Source: Beutenbergia cavernae DSM 12333 (lineage in GTDB: Bacteria > Actinomycetota > Actinomycetes > Actinomycetales > Beutenbergiaceae). Taken from it: a DNA stretch of 64,000 nucleotides. Position 1 is the stretch's first letter; each line of letters opens with the position of its first letter. Made by a program: the position numbers and the translations under genes. Shown here one piece after another: positions 27,499 through 36,298 of the stretch. Location of the stretch: positions 372,001 to 436,000 of the forward strand of contig NC_012669.1 in NCBI RefSeq assembly GCF_000023105.1, given 5' to 3'. Below the pieces are notes generated by a model that did no database searches, was not told the DNA's origin, and worked only from the letters and a program-made list of their open reading frames with translations.

Positions 27499-27523
27499 GC
27501 TCATAGTCGAGACGGAGGACGAC

Positions 27524-28426
27524 GTGGGTCTCACGACGGACGGACTGACGAAGCGGTACGGCGACCGGATCGCCGTCGACGACCTCACGATGGAGGTGCC
27601 GGCGAGGCGGGTCACCGGTTTTGTCGGCCCCAACGGAGCGGGCAAGACCACCACCATCCGGATGCTCCTCGGGCTCGTGCGGCCCACCGCGGGCTCGGCG
27701 CAGATCCTGGGCCACCCGCTCGCGGAGCCCGCCGCCTACCTCCGCCGCGTCGGGTCCCTCGTCGACGGCCCGGCGTTCTACCCCCACCTCACGGGACGGG
27801 ACAACCTCCGGGTGCTCGGCCGGCTCGCGGGGCGGACGAGCCGGATCGAGCGCGTGCTCGACGTCACGGGGCTCAGCCGGCGCGCGGGCGACCCGGTGGC
27901 CGCGTACTCGCTCGGTATGCGGCAGCGGTTGGCGATCGCTGCCGCGTTGCTGCCGTCGCCGGACCTCGTCATCCTCGACGAGCCGGCCAACGGCCTCGAT
28001 CCCTCAGGGATTCGCGAGATCCGCCGTCTGCTGCGCGATCTCGCCGACGACGGCACGACAGTGCTGGTCTCGAGCCATCAGCTCGCCGAGCTCGAGCAGG
28101 TCTGCGACCACGTGGTCCTCCTCCACGAGGGCAGGTTGAGGTTCCAGGGCGCGCTCACGGACCTTCTCCTCCGCCACCACGCCCGCGTGCTCGCCCGGCC
28201 GGAGGATCCCGCGCAGCTCGACGCGCTGGCGCGCATCGCCGGGGACGACGGCTGGCAGCTCCAGGTCGACCAGGGCGTGCTGGCGGGCGACTCGCCGCGC
28301 CGCAGCCCTGCGGAGCTCAACCGGTTGGCGCACGCGCACGGCATCACGTTGGCCGAGCTCTCGAGCAGACCACCAACCCTGGAGGAGATCTTCTTCGTGC
28401 TGACTCAGGGCGGAGCCGAGCGATGA
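27524..28426 (+). CDS. ABC transporter ATP-binding protein
   Basis: A 300-residue single ATPase domain of the drug/antibiotic exporter type. Walker A is GPNGAGKT, the signature is YSLGMRQRL, Walker B is LVILDEPANGLD and the switch histidine is in SSHQLAEL. The C-terminal 80 residues are the usual accessory region of exporters working with separate permeases. GTG at 27524 is chosen for its GGAGG ribosome-binding site; an earlier in-frame ATG lies inside the operator dyad. The stop overlaps the permease start by 4 bp (ATGA), so the complex is co-translated. Substrate unknown; expected to be repressed by the divergent PadR. Confidence 0.92.
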   Translation: MGLTTDGLTKRYGDRIAVDDLTMEVPARRVTGFVGPNGAGKTTTIRMLLGLVRPTAGSAQILGHPLAEPAAYLRRVGSLVDGPAFYPHLTGRDNLRVLGRLAGRTSRIERVLDVTGLSRRAGDPVAAYSLGMRQRLAIAAALLPSPDLVILDEPANGLDPSGIREIRRLLRDLADDGTTVLVSSHQLAELEQVCDHVVLLHEGRLRFQGALTDLLLRHHARVLARPEDPAQLDALARIAGDDGWQLQVDQGVLAGDSPRRSPAELNRLAHAHGITLAELSSRPPTLEEIFFVLTQGGAER

Positions 28427-29208
28427 GCGCGGCGTTCGGCAGCGAGGTGGTCAAGCTCCGGCAGCGCACCTACTGGTTCGCACTCGCGGCGATGCTCGCG
28501 TTCATGGCGATCGCCATGGTGATCTCCGTGGGCGACCCCGGCGAGGTCGCGAGCGACCGCGGCCCGGCCGGCCTCGTCCTCGCGCGCCAGGATCTCGAAG
28601 CCGCGGACGGCCTTGCGCGCAGCCTCGGCAACGCCGTGACCTTCGTCGGCGTGGTCGCGCTCGCGATCGTCGCGCTCAACGTCGGCGGTGAGTACGGCCA
28701 CGGCACCATCCGGAACCTCCTGGTACGCCAGCCGAACCGGGCGCGGCTGCTGCTCGGCAAGTCGGCGGCGCTCCTCACGTTCTCGGCAGCCGCCGCAGTC
28801 CTGGTGGCCCTCGTCGGGATCGGCGTCGCGCAGATCCTCGCCCGCGACCTCGACACCGCCGCCTGGTGGTCCGCGCAGGGTCGTGCGGCGAGCGCTGCCG
28901 GGGTGCTCGCGTTCGCCGTCGCCACCTGCGGCTGGGCTGCGCTCGGCATCCTCTTCGGCTTCGTGCTGAGGTCCGCGCCCGCCGCCATCGGTGTCGGCAT
29001 CGGGTACGCCCTGCCCGTCGAGATCCTGTTCGGCACGATGTTCCCGGTGGCCGCACGGTGGCTGCCCGCGCAGACGTTCCAAGCCCTCGCGCGTGGAGGC
29101 ACGCCCGACGTCGACGTCGCCCTCGCCGCTGCCGGGTCCGTCGCGTGGGCCGTCGTCGCCGTCCTCGTGGCACTCGTCGTCTTCCGACGGCGAGACGTCG
29201 AGGCCTGA
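28423..29208 (+). CDS. ABC transporter permease (ABC-2 type)
   Basis: A 261-residue integral membrane protein with six hydrophobic segments (for example FALAAMLAFMAIAMVI, AVTFVGVVALAIVALNVG, LTFSAAAAVLVALVGIGVA and AVVAVLVALVVF). Between the second and third it has GGEYGHGTIRNLLVRQPNR, typical of ABC-2/NatB-like permeases. It is coupled to the ATPase by an ATGA overlap and is the membrane half of the exporter. Substrate cannot be told from sequence. Confidence 0.88.
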   Translation: MSAAFGSEVVKLRQRTYWFALAAMLAFMAIAMVISVGDPGEVASDRGPAGLVLARQDLEAADGLARSLGNAVTFVGVVALAIVALNVGGEYGHGTIRNLLVRQPNRARLLLGKSAALLTFSAAAAVLVALVGIGVAQILARDLDTAAWWSAQGRAASAAGVLAFAVATCGWAALGILFGFVLRSAPAAIGVGIGYALPVEILFGTMFPVAARWLPAQTFQALARGGTPDVDVALAAAGSVAWAVVAVLVALVVFRRRDVEA

Positions 29209-29399
29209 CCGCGAGGCCACCGCGCCGCGGGGTGAACGTCGGGGTGATTCCCGCGCCGCCCCCTTCCGGTGCCCCTCAGCCGCGAGCACGATGGACGTGC
29301 TTCGAACAGAGCGGCGGCGCTGGTGGGGACCGCGGATGCCGCATGGGTTCGCGCCGCAGCCCCGGGGGGCCTGCGACCTCGATCGAGGGGGCCTCGATC

Positions 29400-30107
29400 A
29401 TGCACATCTGCGTCATAGGGGTATCGCCGCTCGTCCGCCACGGGCTGGCGCTTCAGCTGCGCGCCCGCGGGATCGCCGTGCATGCCGAGCTCGCGTCCGC
29501 CCACGAGCTCGACGTCCGCGCGAGGTTCGACGCGGCGCTCGTCGTCGCGTCCGCGCAGGAGCTTCCGGCCCTTCCCGCCGCGCTGAGCGGCCTGCTCGAC
29601 GGCGGGACGGCGGTGCTCGTCCTCACGGACTCGCCAGGCGGCTGGGTGACGACGGCGGGGCGCGCCGGCAGCGCGCTGCGCTCGGTGCGGCCGGTCGGCC
29701 GCGCCCCACGCCTCGCTCGGGCCGTCGCGAGGCGGGGGCGCCTCGACGTCATGGCGCTCGACGACGCCCTCGACACCGACGTCCTCCTGGGCTGGCTCTC
29801 CTCGGCCACCGCCCGAGGAGAGGGGCCTCGCCGGGTGGCGAGCGCCGTCGTCGTCGGTCGTCCCACCCCGTTCCCGCCGCCGGGTCCGCGCGTGCGCCGC
29901 GCCCTCACCGCCGCGGAGAGCGCCGTGCTCGCCCTCGTCGGGCAGGGGTACTCGAACGCCGGGATCGCGAGCGCGCTGTCGCTGAGCCCGAAGACCGTGG
30001 AGTGCTACGTGTCGGCGGTGTTCGGCAAGCTCGGCCTGTTCGCGGAGGACCGGGAGCGCAACCGCCGTGTCGCGGCCGCCCTGGAGTGGCTCCAGAGCAC
30101 CGGCTGA
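29400..30107 (+). CDS. LuxR/NarL-type regulator with degenerate receiver
   Basis: A 235-residue protein. Residues 1-115 have the layout of a response-regulator receiver (MHICVIGVSPLVRHGLALQL), but the acidic pair after strand 1 is missing and the phosphorylated Asp of strand 3 is replaced (DAALVVASAQ), so it is unlikely to be phosphorylated in the usual way. Residues about 165-235 are a clean LuxR HTH: LTAAESAVLALVGQGYSNAG, then SPKTVECYVSAVFGKLGL. No kinase gene is adjacent. It starts with ATG after a GAGGGGGC segment. It may control the adjacent secreted nuclease, but nothing in the sequence proves this. Confidence 0.85.
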   Translation: MHICVIGVSPLVRHGLALQLRARGIAVHAELASAHELDVRARFDAALVVASAQELPALPAALSGLLDGGTAVLVLTDSPGGWVTTAGRAGSALRSVRPVGRAPRLARAVARRGRLDVMALDDALDTDVLLGWLSSATARGEGPRRVASAVVVGRPTPFPPPGPRVRRALTAAESAVLALVGQGYSNAGIASALSLSPKTVECYVSAVFGKLGLFAEDRERNRRVAAALEWLQSTG

Positions 30108-30306
30108 CCGCTGCCCGAGGTCGACGGGCCCCTTGCCGCTGCGTCCGACATGCGAGACGATGCGGCGTCCCTGCAGCGGCCGGGACCTCGCGTTCGAGCG
30201 GCGTTCACACAGTCGTGACGCTCCGAGCCACCCGGTGTCACCGGCCGTCGCTACGGTGAGCGCGGCGCCGATCGGTGCCGCGTGGATGGTGGTCGAAGGA
30301 GACGTC

Positions 30307-33300
30307 GTGGGTTCAGCTGTGCGCACGCGGGTGACGGGTGGGATCGGGGCGCTGGCGCTCGCCGTGGTCGGGATCGGGGCGGCGCCGCTCGCCGCGCAGG
30401 CAGCTGTGTCGCCCGACGCGCCGGTCGTCGTGGCGGAGGTCTACGGCGGTGGGGGGAACTCCGGCGCCGTGTACAGCCACGACTTCATCGAGCTGGCCAA
30501 CACGAGCGACGCCGTCGTCGACCTCGCCGGATGGTCGGTGCAGTACGCGTCGGCGGCCGGGACCAACTGGAGCGGGGTCATCCCGCTGGCCGGCTCGATC
30601 GAACCGGGTGCGCGGTACCTCGTGCAGGCGGGCACGAACAACGCCGGCGTCGGTCAGCCGCTCCCCGCGCCGGACGCCACCGGCTCCGCGAACCTCAGCG
30701 CCACGAACGGCAACATCGCGCTCGTCAGCGCGGGCGGTGCGCTGCAGTGCGACGCGGCAGCCTGTGCGGCCGACGCCGCCGTCGTCGACCTGGTCGGGTT
30801 CGGCACCGGTGCCGCGTTCGCCGGGACCGGGCCGGCGCCGTCGCCGTCGAACTCGACGTCGATCGCCCGCGACGCGGATCTCACCAACACGGCGGCCAAC
30901 GCCGCCGACTTCACCGTCGGCGCACCGACGCCCGACGCGGCGGGCGGCGGAGATCCGGACCCGGACCCGGTGACGGCGACGATCGCCGAGATCCAGGGCG
31001 ACGGCGCCGCGTCGCCGCTCGTGGGGTCGACGGTCGTCACGCGAGGCGTCGTCACGGCGGCGTACCCGACCGGCGGGTTCGACGGCTACGTCATCCAGAC
31101 CCCGGGCACCGGCGGCGTGCTCGACCTTGCCACCCACACGACGTCGCAGGCGGTCTTCGTGTACTCCGCGGCCACCGTGGGTCAGGTCGCGATCGGCGAC
31201 CACGTCGAGGTGACGGGCGTCGTCAGCGAGTTCTTCGGCCTCACGGAGATCACCGTCGGTGCCGACGGGCTGTCGGTGCTGAGCGAGCCGGCCGACGACG
31301 TCGCCCCCGCGCAGCTGGCCGGGTGGCCGGCCGACGGCGCGCAGCGCGAGTCGCTCGAGTCGATGCTGTACCTGCCCGAGGGGGCGTTCACCGTCTCGGA
31401 CACCTACAACACGAACCGCTGGGGCGAGGTCACGCTCGCGGCCGGCGAGGAGCCGCTGCGGCAGCCCACGGACGTCGCGCGACCGGGATCGCCCGAGGCG
31501 GCGGCCGTGGTCGCCGACAACGCGGCACGCGAGGTGAGGCTGGACGACGGCGCGACGACCGACTTCCTCGAGCCCGCGAACTCCGGGCTCACCCCGCCGT
31601 ACATCTCGCTCACGGACCCGGTGCGGGTGGGCGCGGCAGCGACGTTCGGCGCCGCCGTCGTCGTGGACTTCCGGAACGACGTCTGGAAGCTCAACCCCGT
31701 CGCGCACGTGACGCCGGCCGACCCCGGCGCGTACCCCGCGACGTTCGCGAACACGCGCACGGACGCCCCCGACGCCGCGGCGATCGGCGACACGGGCGAC
31801 GACGCTGTGCGGCTTGCCTCGTTCAACGTGCTCAACTACTTCACGACGCTCGGCACCGATGGTGCGACCTGCGTCCCGTACACCGACCGCGCGGGCGACG
31901 GCGTCACGGTCGAGGAGGGCTGCGACCAGCGCGGGGCGTGGGACGCCGAGGACTTCCAGCGCCAGCAGGACAAGATCGTCGCGGCGATCAACGGGCTGGA
32001 CGCCGACGTCGTCGGGCTCATGGAGATCGAGAACTCCGCAGCGCTGGGCGAGACGGCCGACGAGGCGCTCGGTGCGCTCGTGGCGGCGCTCAACGCGGCG
32101 GCGGGTGCGGACGTGTGGGCGTTCGTGCCGTCGTCGGCGGAGCTGCCGCCGGTCGAGCTCCAGGACGTCATCACCAACGCGATCATCTACCGGCCGGGCG
32201 CGGTGACGCCGGTCGGCGAGCCGCGTGCGCTCGGGACGCAGAGCGCGGAGGGGCAGCCGTTCGCGAACGCCCGCGAGCCCATCGGCCAGGTGTTCGCGCC
32301 GGCCGGCGGTGGCGAGGACGTCTTCGTGGTCGTCAACCACTTCAAGTCGAAGGGCTCGCCCGGGCCGCTGCCGGGCGACGAGGACTCCGGCGACGGGCAG
32401 GGAGCGTCGAACGCGTCGCGCGTGGCGCAGGCGACGGCGTTGCGCGACTGGGTGGGGCAGGTCGCCGCGGCGGACGACGCCGTCGCGCTCCTCGGTGACT
32501 TCAACTCCTACGGGCAGGAGGACCCGCTGCACGTGCTGTACGACGCCGGGTACACCGACGTCGAGGCGCACTTCGACGTCGACGGGTCGTCGTACTCGTT
32601 CGGGCGGCAGTCCGGCTCGCTCGACCACGTGCTGCTCAACGCTCCCGCGCTCGCTCGGGCGACCGGTGCCGACATCTGGGAGATCAACTCCGGCGAGGCC
32701 GTGGCCCTCGAGTACAGCCGGCACAACTACCACGGCACGCTCTTCTACGACGCGACGGCGTACCGCTCCTCCGACCACGACCCGGTGCTCGTCGGCCTCG
32801 CCGCCGGCGACTCCGAGCCGACCGGACCGGTCGACCTGACGCTCCTGAACATCAACGACTTCCACGGCCGCATCGACGGCAACACCGTCGCGTTCGCGGG
32901 CACCGTCGAGGAGCAGCGGGCGGCGGCCGAGGCCGCCGGCGGGTCGGCCGTCTTCCTGTCCGCGGGCGACAACATCGGCGCGTCCCTGTTCGCGTCGTCG
33001 GTCCAGCAGGACCAGCCGACCATCGACGTCCTGAACGCCCTGGAGCTCGCGGCGTCCGCCGTCGGGAACCACGAGTTCGACGCCGGGTACGCCGACCTCG
33101 TCGACCGGGTGATCGCCGGTGGGTCGAACGCGCAGTGGGGCTACCTGGGCGCGAACGTGTACGAGGCCGGCACCACGACTCCGGCGCTGGACGAGTACCG
33201 GCTCGTCGAGTCGGGCGGCGTGACGGTCGGCGTCATCGGCGCCGTCACCGAGGAGACCCCCACGCTCGTGCGGCCCGGCGGGATCTCGACGCTCGAGTTC

Positions 33301-35040
33301 GGCAACCCCGTCGAGGCGGTGAACCGCGTGGCGGCGCAGCTGACGGACGGCGACGAGGCGAACGGCGAGGCCGACGTCATCGTGGCCGAGTACCACGAGG
33401 GTGCGGGGGCGGGTACCCCGGACGGCTCGACGCTGGAGGAGGAGGTCGCCGCGGGCGGCGCGTTCGCGCAGATCGTCAACGAGACGTCGCCGCTGGTGGA
33501 CGCGATCTTCACCGGGCACACCCACAAGCAGTACGCGTGGGACGCCCCGATCCCGGGCTCGACCGAGACGCGGCCGATCGTGCAGACCGGCTCGTACGGG
33601 GAGTTCATCGGGCAGGTCGTGCTGACGTACGACGCCACGACCGACGATGTGACCGCGTACACGGCGGAGAACGTGGCGCGCACGGCGACGCCGGCGGATC
33701 AGCTGATCGCGACGTACCCGCGGGTGTCCGAGGTGAACGACATCGTGACGGCGGCCCTCGCGTACGCCGAGGAGATCGGCGAGCAGCCGGTCGGGTCGGT
33801 GGCGGCGGACATCACGACGGCGTTCTCGGGCGGGTCGTACGTGAACGGTGTGTACGTCGGCCCCGGCCCGGAGCCGACGAGCGGGCGCGACGACCGCGCG
33901 TCCGAGTCGTCGCTGGGCGGTCTCGTCGCCAACGCGCTGCTCGACACGCTCGCCGACGCGGATCTGGGCGGCGCCGAGATCGGCGTCGTCAACCCCGGCG
34001 GCATGCGCGCGGAGCTGCTGTACGCACCGGACGGCGTCGTGACGTACGCGGAGGCGAACGCCGTCCTGCCGTTCGTCAACAACCTCTGGACCACCACGCT
34101 CACGGGCGAGCAGGTGAAGCTCATGCTCGAGCAGCAGTGGCAGCGGACCGACGAGGGCGAGGTGCCGTCGCGGCCGTACCTGCAGCTCGGGCTGTCGAGC
34201 AACGTCACCTACACGTTCGACGCGTCGCGGCCGGAGGGCGACCGCATCACGTCCATCACGGTGAACGGCGCACCCCTGGACCCGGCGGCGCCGTACCGCA
34301 TCGGGACGTTCTCGTTCCTCGCGGAGGGCGGCGACAACTTCCACGTCTTCGCCGACGGCGCCGACACCCGCGACTCGGGTCTCATCGACCGCGACGCGTG
34401 GATCGCGTACCTCGAGGCGCACCCCGGGCTAGAGCCGGACTTCGCGCGGCAGGCGGTGAGCGTGCCGGAGCTGCCGGAGACGGAGGCCGGCGCGGAGGTG
34501 GCATTCGACGTCACCGGCCTGAACCTAACGTCGCTGGGATCACCGGAGAACACCGCCCTCACCGCGTCGTTCGACGGCGCGGAGCTGGGCGAGTTCGCCG
34601 TGGCCGACGGCGCGGCATCGGTCGCGCTGACCGTGCCGGCCGACGCGACGGCGGGGGCGCACACGCTGACGCTGGTCGCGGCCCCGTCGGGGACCACTGT
34701 CACGGTCCCGATCACGGTGTCCGAGGCGGCGCCTCCCACCGTCGGGTCCGAGACGTCGCTGTGGCTCTCGCAGACGACGTACCGCAGCGGGTCCTGGTTG
34801 CCGATCATCGCGTTCAGCCATGTCGAGCTCGACGACGGACGGTTCCCGCGGGGGCGGGTCGAGATCCGGGAGGGCGACCAGGTCGTGGCGTCGGCGCGGG
34901 TGGTGCTCGGCGTCGCGATCACGACGCTGCCGCGGCACCTCACGCCGGGGACGCACACCTACACGGCGCACTTCGTGCCGAGCGACCCGGAGGCGGTGTC
35001 CGGGAGCGTCAGCGATCCGGTGACGGTCCGGGTGCGCTGA
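30307..35040 (+). CDS. Secreted ExeM/NucH-type nuclease fused to 5'-nucleotidase
   Basis: A 1,577-residue exported protein. A signal peptide (about 1-33, cleavage near AQA) leads to a lamin-tail-like domain (FIELANTSDAVVDLAGWSVQ) and an OB-like segment. Next is an endonuclease/exonuclease/phosphatase domain (about 500-835: LASFNVLNYF, GLMEIEN, LLGDFNSYG, SSDHDPVLVG). A metallophosphatase domain follows (about 840-1140: LLNINDFHGR, SAGDNIG, GNHEFD, FTGHTHKQY), then the 5'-nucleotidase C-terminal domain (NPGGMRAELL, FLAEGGDNFHVFADG) and an Ig-like tail. It should cut extracellular DNA and dephosphorylate the nucleotides, supplying phosphate and nucleosides. GTG with AAGGAG. No sortase or S-layer anchor was seen. 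A possible -10 (TACGGT) is at 30252. Confidence 0.92.
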   Translation: MGSAVRTRVTGGIGALALAVVGIGAAPLAAQAAVSPDAPVVVAEVYGGGGNSGAVYSHDFIELANTSDAVVDLAGWSVQYASAAGTNWSGVIPLAGSIEPGARYLVQAGTNNAGVGQPLPAPDATGSANLSATNGNIALVSAGGALQCDAAACAADAAVVDLVGFGTGAAFAGTGPAPSPSNSTSIARDADLTNTAANAADFTVGAPTPDAAGGGDPDPDPVTATIAEIQGDGAASPLVGSTVVTRGVVTAAYPTGGFDGYVIQTPGTGGVLDLATHTTSQAVFVYSAATVGQVAIGDHVEVTGVVSEFFGLTEITVGADGLSVLSEPADDVAPAQLAGWPADGAQRESLESMLYLPEGAFTVSDTYNTNRWGEVTLAAGEEPLRQPTDVARPGSPEAAAVVADNAAREVRLDDGATTDFLEPANSGLTPPYISLTDPVRVGAAATFGAAVVVDFRNDVWKLNPVAHVTPADPGAYPATFANTRTDAPDAAAIGDTGDDAVRLASFNVLNYFTTLGTDGATCVPYTDRAGDGVTVEEGCDQRGAWDAEDFQRQQDKIVAAINGLDADVVGLMEIENSAALGETADEALGALVAALNAAAGADVWAFVPSSAELPPVELQDVITNAIIYRPGAVTPVGEPRALGTQSAEGQPFANAREPIGQVFAPAGGGEDVFVVVNHFKSKGSPGPLPGDEDSGDGQGASNASRVAQATALRDWVGQVAAADDAVALLGDFNSYGQEDPLHVLYDAGYTDVEAHFDVDGSSYSFGRQSGSLDHVLLNAPALARATGADIWEINSGEAVALEYSRHNYHGTLFYDATAYRSSDHDPVLVGLAAGDSEPTGPVDLTLLNINDFHGRIDGNTVAFAGTVEEQRAAAEAAGGSAVFLSAGDNIGASLFASSVQQDQPTIDVLNALELAASAVGNHEFDAGYADLVDRVIAGGSNAQWGYLGANVYEAGTTTPALDEYRLVESGGVTVGVIGAVTEETPTLVRPGGISTLEFGNPVEAVNRVAAQLTDGDEANGEADVIVAEYHEGAGAGTPDGSTLEEEVAAGGAFAQIVNETSPLVDAIFTGHTHKQYAWDAPIPGSTETRPIVQTGSYGEFIGQVVLTYDATTDDVTAYTAENVARTATPADQLIATYPRVSEVNDIVTAALAYAEEIGEQPVGSVAADITTAFSGGSYVNGVYVGPGPEPTSGRDDRASESSLGGLVANALLDTLADADLGGAEIGVVNPGGMRAELLYAPDGVVTYAEANAVLPFVNNLWTTTLTGEQVKLMLEQQWQRTDEGEVPSRPYLQLGLSSNVTYTFDASRPEGDRITSITVNGAPLDPAAPYRIGTFSFLAEGGDNFHVFADGADTRDSGLIDRDAWIAYLEAHPGLEPDFARQAVSVPELPETEAGAEVAFDVTGLNLTSLGSPENTALTASFDGAELGEFAVADGAASVALTVPADATAGAHTLTLVAAPSGTTVTVPITVSEAAPPTVGSETSLWLSQTTYRSGSWLPIIAFSHVELDDGRFPRGRVEIREGDQVVASARVVLGVAITTLPRHLTPGTHTYTAHFVPSDPEAVSGSVSDPVTVRVR

Positions 35041-35120
35041 GCGGCCGTCGGACCCGGCCGCGGGGCGGTCGGCCGGGTCCGGCTCCGGCGCCCGGCGGAC
35101 CGGCTGGGCGCGCCGTCAAT

Positions 35121-35159
35121 GGGGTCGATCCGGGAGTCATGTGCTCCCGAATCGACCCC
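35121..35159. terminator. Bidirectional terminator hairpin
   Basis: A 16-bp stem with one mismatch: GGGGTCGATCCGGGAG (35121-35136) pairs with 35144-35159 across a 7-base loop. It lies between the convergent nuclease and gluconokinase genes. No U-run follows, as is common in high-GC actinobacteria. Confidence 0.75.
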
Positions 35160-35219
35160 GGTCCGGGCACCATCGTGCGCATCCCGCCGTGTGAACGGCC
35201 CGCGACGTCCGGCGTCCGG

Positions 35220-35750
35220 TCAGCGTGCCGCGAGCGCGAGGTCGCGTTCGATGCGCGCGACGATCTCGGCAGCCGTGTCGTCGACGTCGATGACGACCCC
35301 TGCCTCGTCGTCCGCCAGCGGCTCGAGCGTCGCGAACTGTGACGGCAGGAGCGACGGCGGCATGAAGTGGTCCGTGCGGCGCTCCATGCGCTCGGCGATC
35401 GTGGCCGCAGAGCCGCGCAGGTGGACGAAGACGACGGCGCCGCGCGCCTGCCGCAGGACGTCCCGGTAGGGCCGGCGCAGCGCGGAGCACGTGACGATCG
35501 TGCGACGTCCCGCCTCGTGCTGCTCGGTCATCCAGTCCCGGATCGCCTGCAGCCACGGCGCCCGGTCGTCGTCCGTCAAGGGAGTGCCGGCCGCCATCTT
35601 CGCGACGTTCGCCGGAGGGTGGAAGTCGTCGGCCTCGGCGTAGGTCCAGCCGAGGCCCGCGGCGAGTCCCTGGGCGACCGTCGTCTTCCCGGACCCGGCG
35701 ACGCCCATGACCACGACGTGCTGGAGGTCGGGCGGGATTGGCGCTGGCAC
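35220..35750 (-). CDS. gntK: Gluconokinase
   Basis: A 176-residue P-loop kinase phosphorylating D-gluconate to 6-phosphogluconate for the pentose-phosphate pathway. It has Walker A GVAGSGKT, the substrate segment EADDFHPPANVAKMAAGTPL, and LTDDDRAPWL, all typical of GntK, with the lid region ERMERRTDHFMPPSLLPSQ. Length agrees with the family. The GTG start lies 7 bases after TACCCT (minus strand, 35763-35758), so the message is probably leaderless. No gluconate permease or GntR regulator is in view. Confidence 0.93.
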   Translation of the reverse strand: MPAPIPPDLQHVVVMGVAGSGKTTVAQGLAAGLGWTYAEADDFHPPANVAKMAAGTPLTDDDRAPWLQAIRDWMTEQHEAGRRTIVTCSALRRPYRDVLRQARGAVVFVHLRGSAATIAERMERRTDHFMPPSLLPSQFATLEPLADDEAGVVIDVDDTAAEIVARIERDLALAAR

Positions 35751-35911
35751 GGCGACCAGGGTAGAGCGTCCGCACGCACGCTGCGGGCCGTGACATCTCG
35801 GGCGGTGGGACGTCCGGAGGCGCGCCGTCGAGCTCGGCTAGGGTTTCGCGGCGGCCGGGCTGGCCGGCCACCGGCTCCCTGGTCCGGCCACCGGCTACTG
35901 AAGAGGAACAC

Positions 35912-36235
35912 GTGAAGATCCGAACGATGGGTGCCGCCCTGACCGCGGCTGCCGCTGCGGTCGTGCTGGCGGCGTGCTCGGCGAGTGCCAACCTGACCGT
36001 GTCGCCGGACACCGTGGCCGACCTCGCGGAGGATGCGCTCGAGGAACAGGTCGGCGAGCGGCCCGAGATCGACTGCGGCGACGAGCAGATCGACCTCCTG
36101 AACGACGTGGAGGTCGCGTGCGAGCTCACCGATCCCGCCTCGGGGAACACCTACGACGCGACGGTGACGGTCTCCGACGTCGACGGCACGGACTTCCGCG
36201 TGAACGTTCAGGTGGCCGACTCGCCGCAAGGCTGA
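35912..36235 (+). CDS. DUF4333-type lipoprotein
   Basis: A 107-residue exported lipoprotein. The signal peptide ends in the lipobox LAAC (Cys near residue 22). The mature part of about 85 residues resembles the DUF4333 domain of actinobacteria, with VADLAEDALEEQVGERPEIDCGDEQID and a second Cys (VACEL) probably forming a disulphide. Its role is not known. GTG start with a GAGGAA ribosome-binding site. The direct repeat CCGGCCACCGGCT lies just upstream (about 35864 and 35885). Confidence 0.82.
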   Translation: MKIRTMGAALTAAAAAVVLAACSASANLTVSPDTVADLAEDALEEQVGERPEIDCGDEQIDLLNDVEVACELTDPASGNTYDATVTVSDVDGTDFRVNVQVADSPQG

Positions 36236-36298
36236 GTCGGCGGCACGCGCCGGGACGGCAGCGGTGCGAGCGGCGGCGCCTCCAGCCGGGCCAGCGGA

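Noticed and set aside
30108-30306. PHO box upstream of the secreted nuclease
   Set aside because: One GTTCAC-like hexamer is present near 30203 but no properly spaced direct repeat could be made out.
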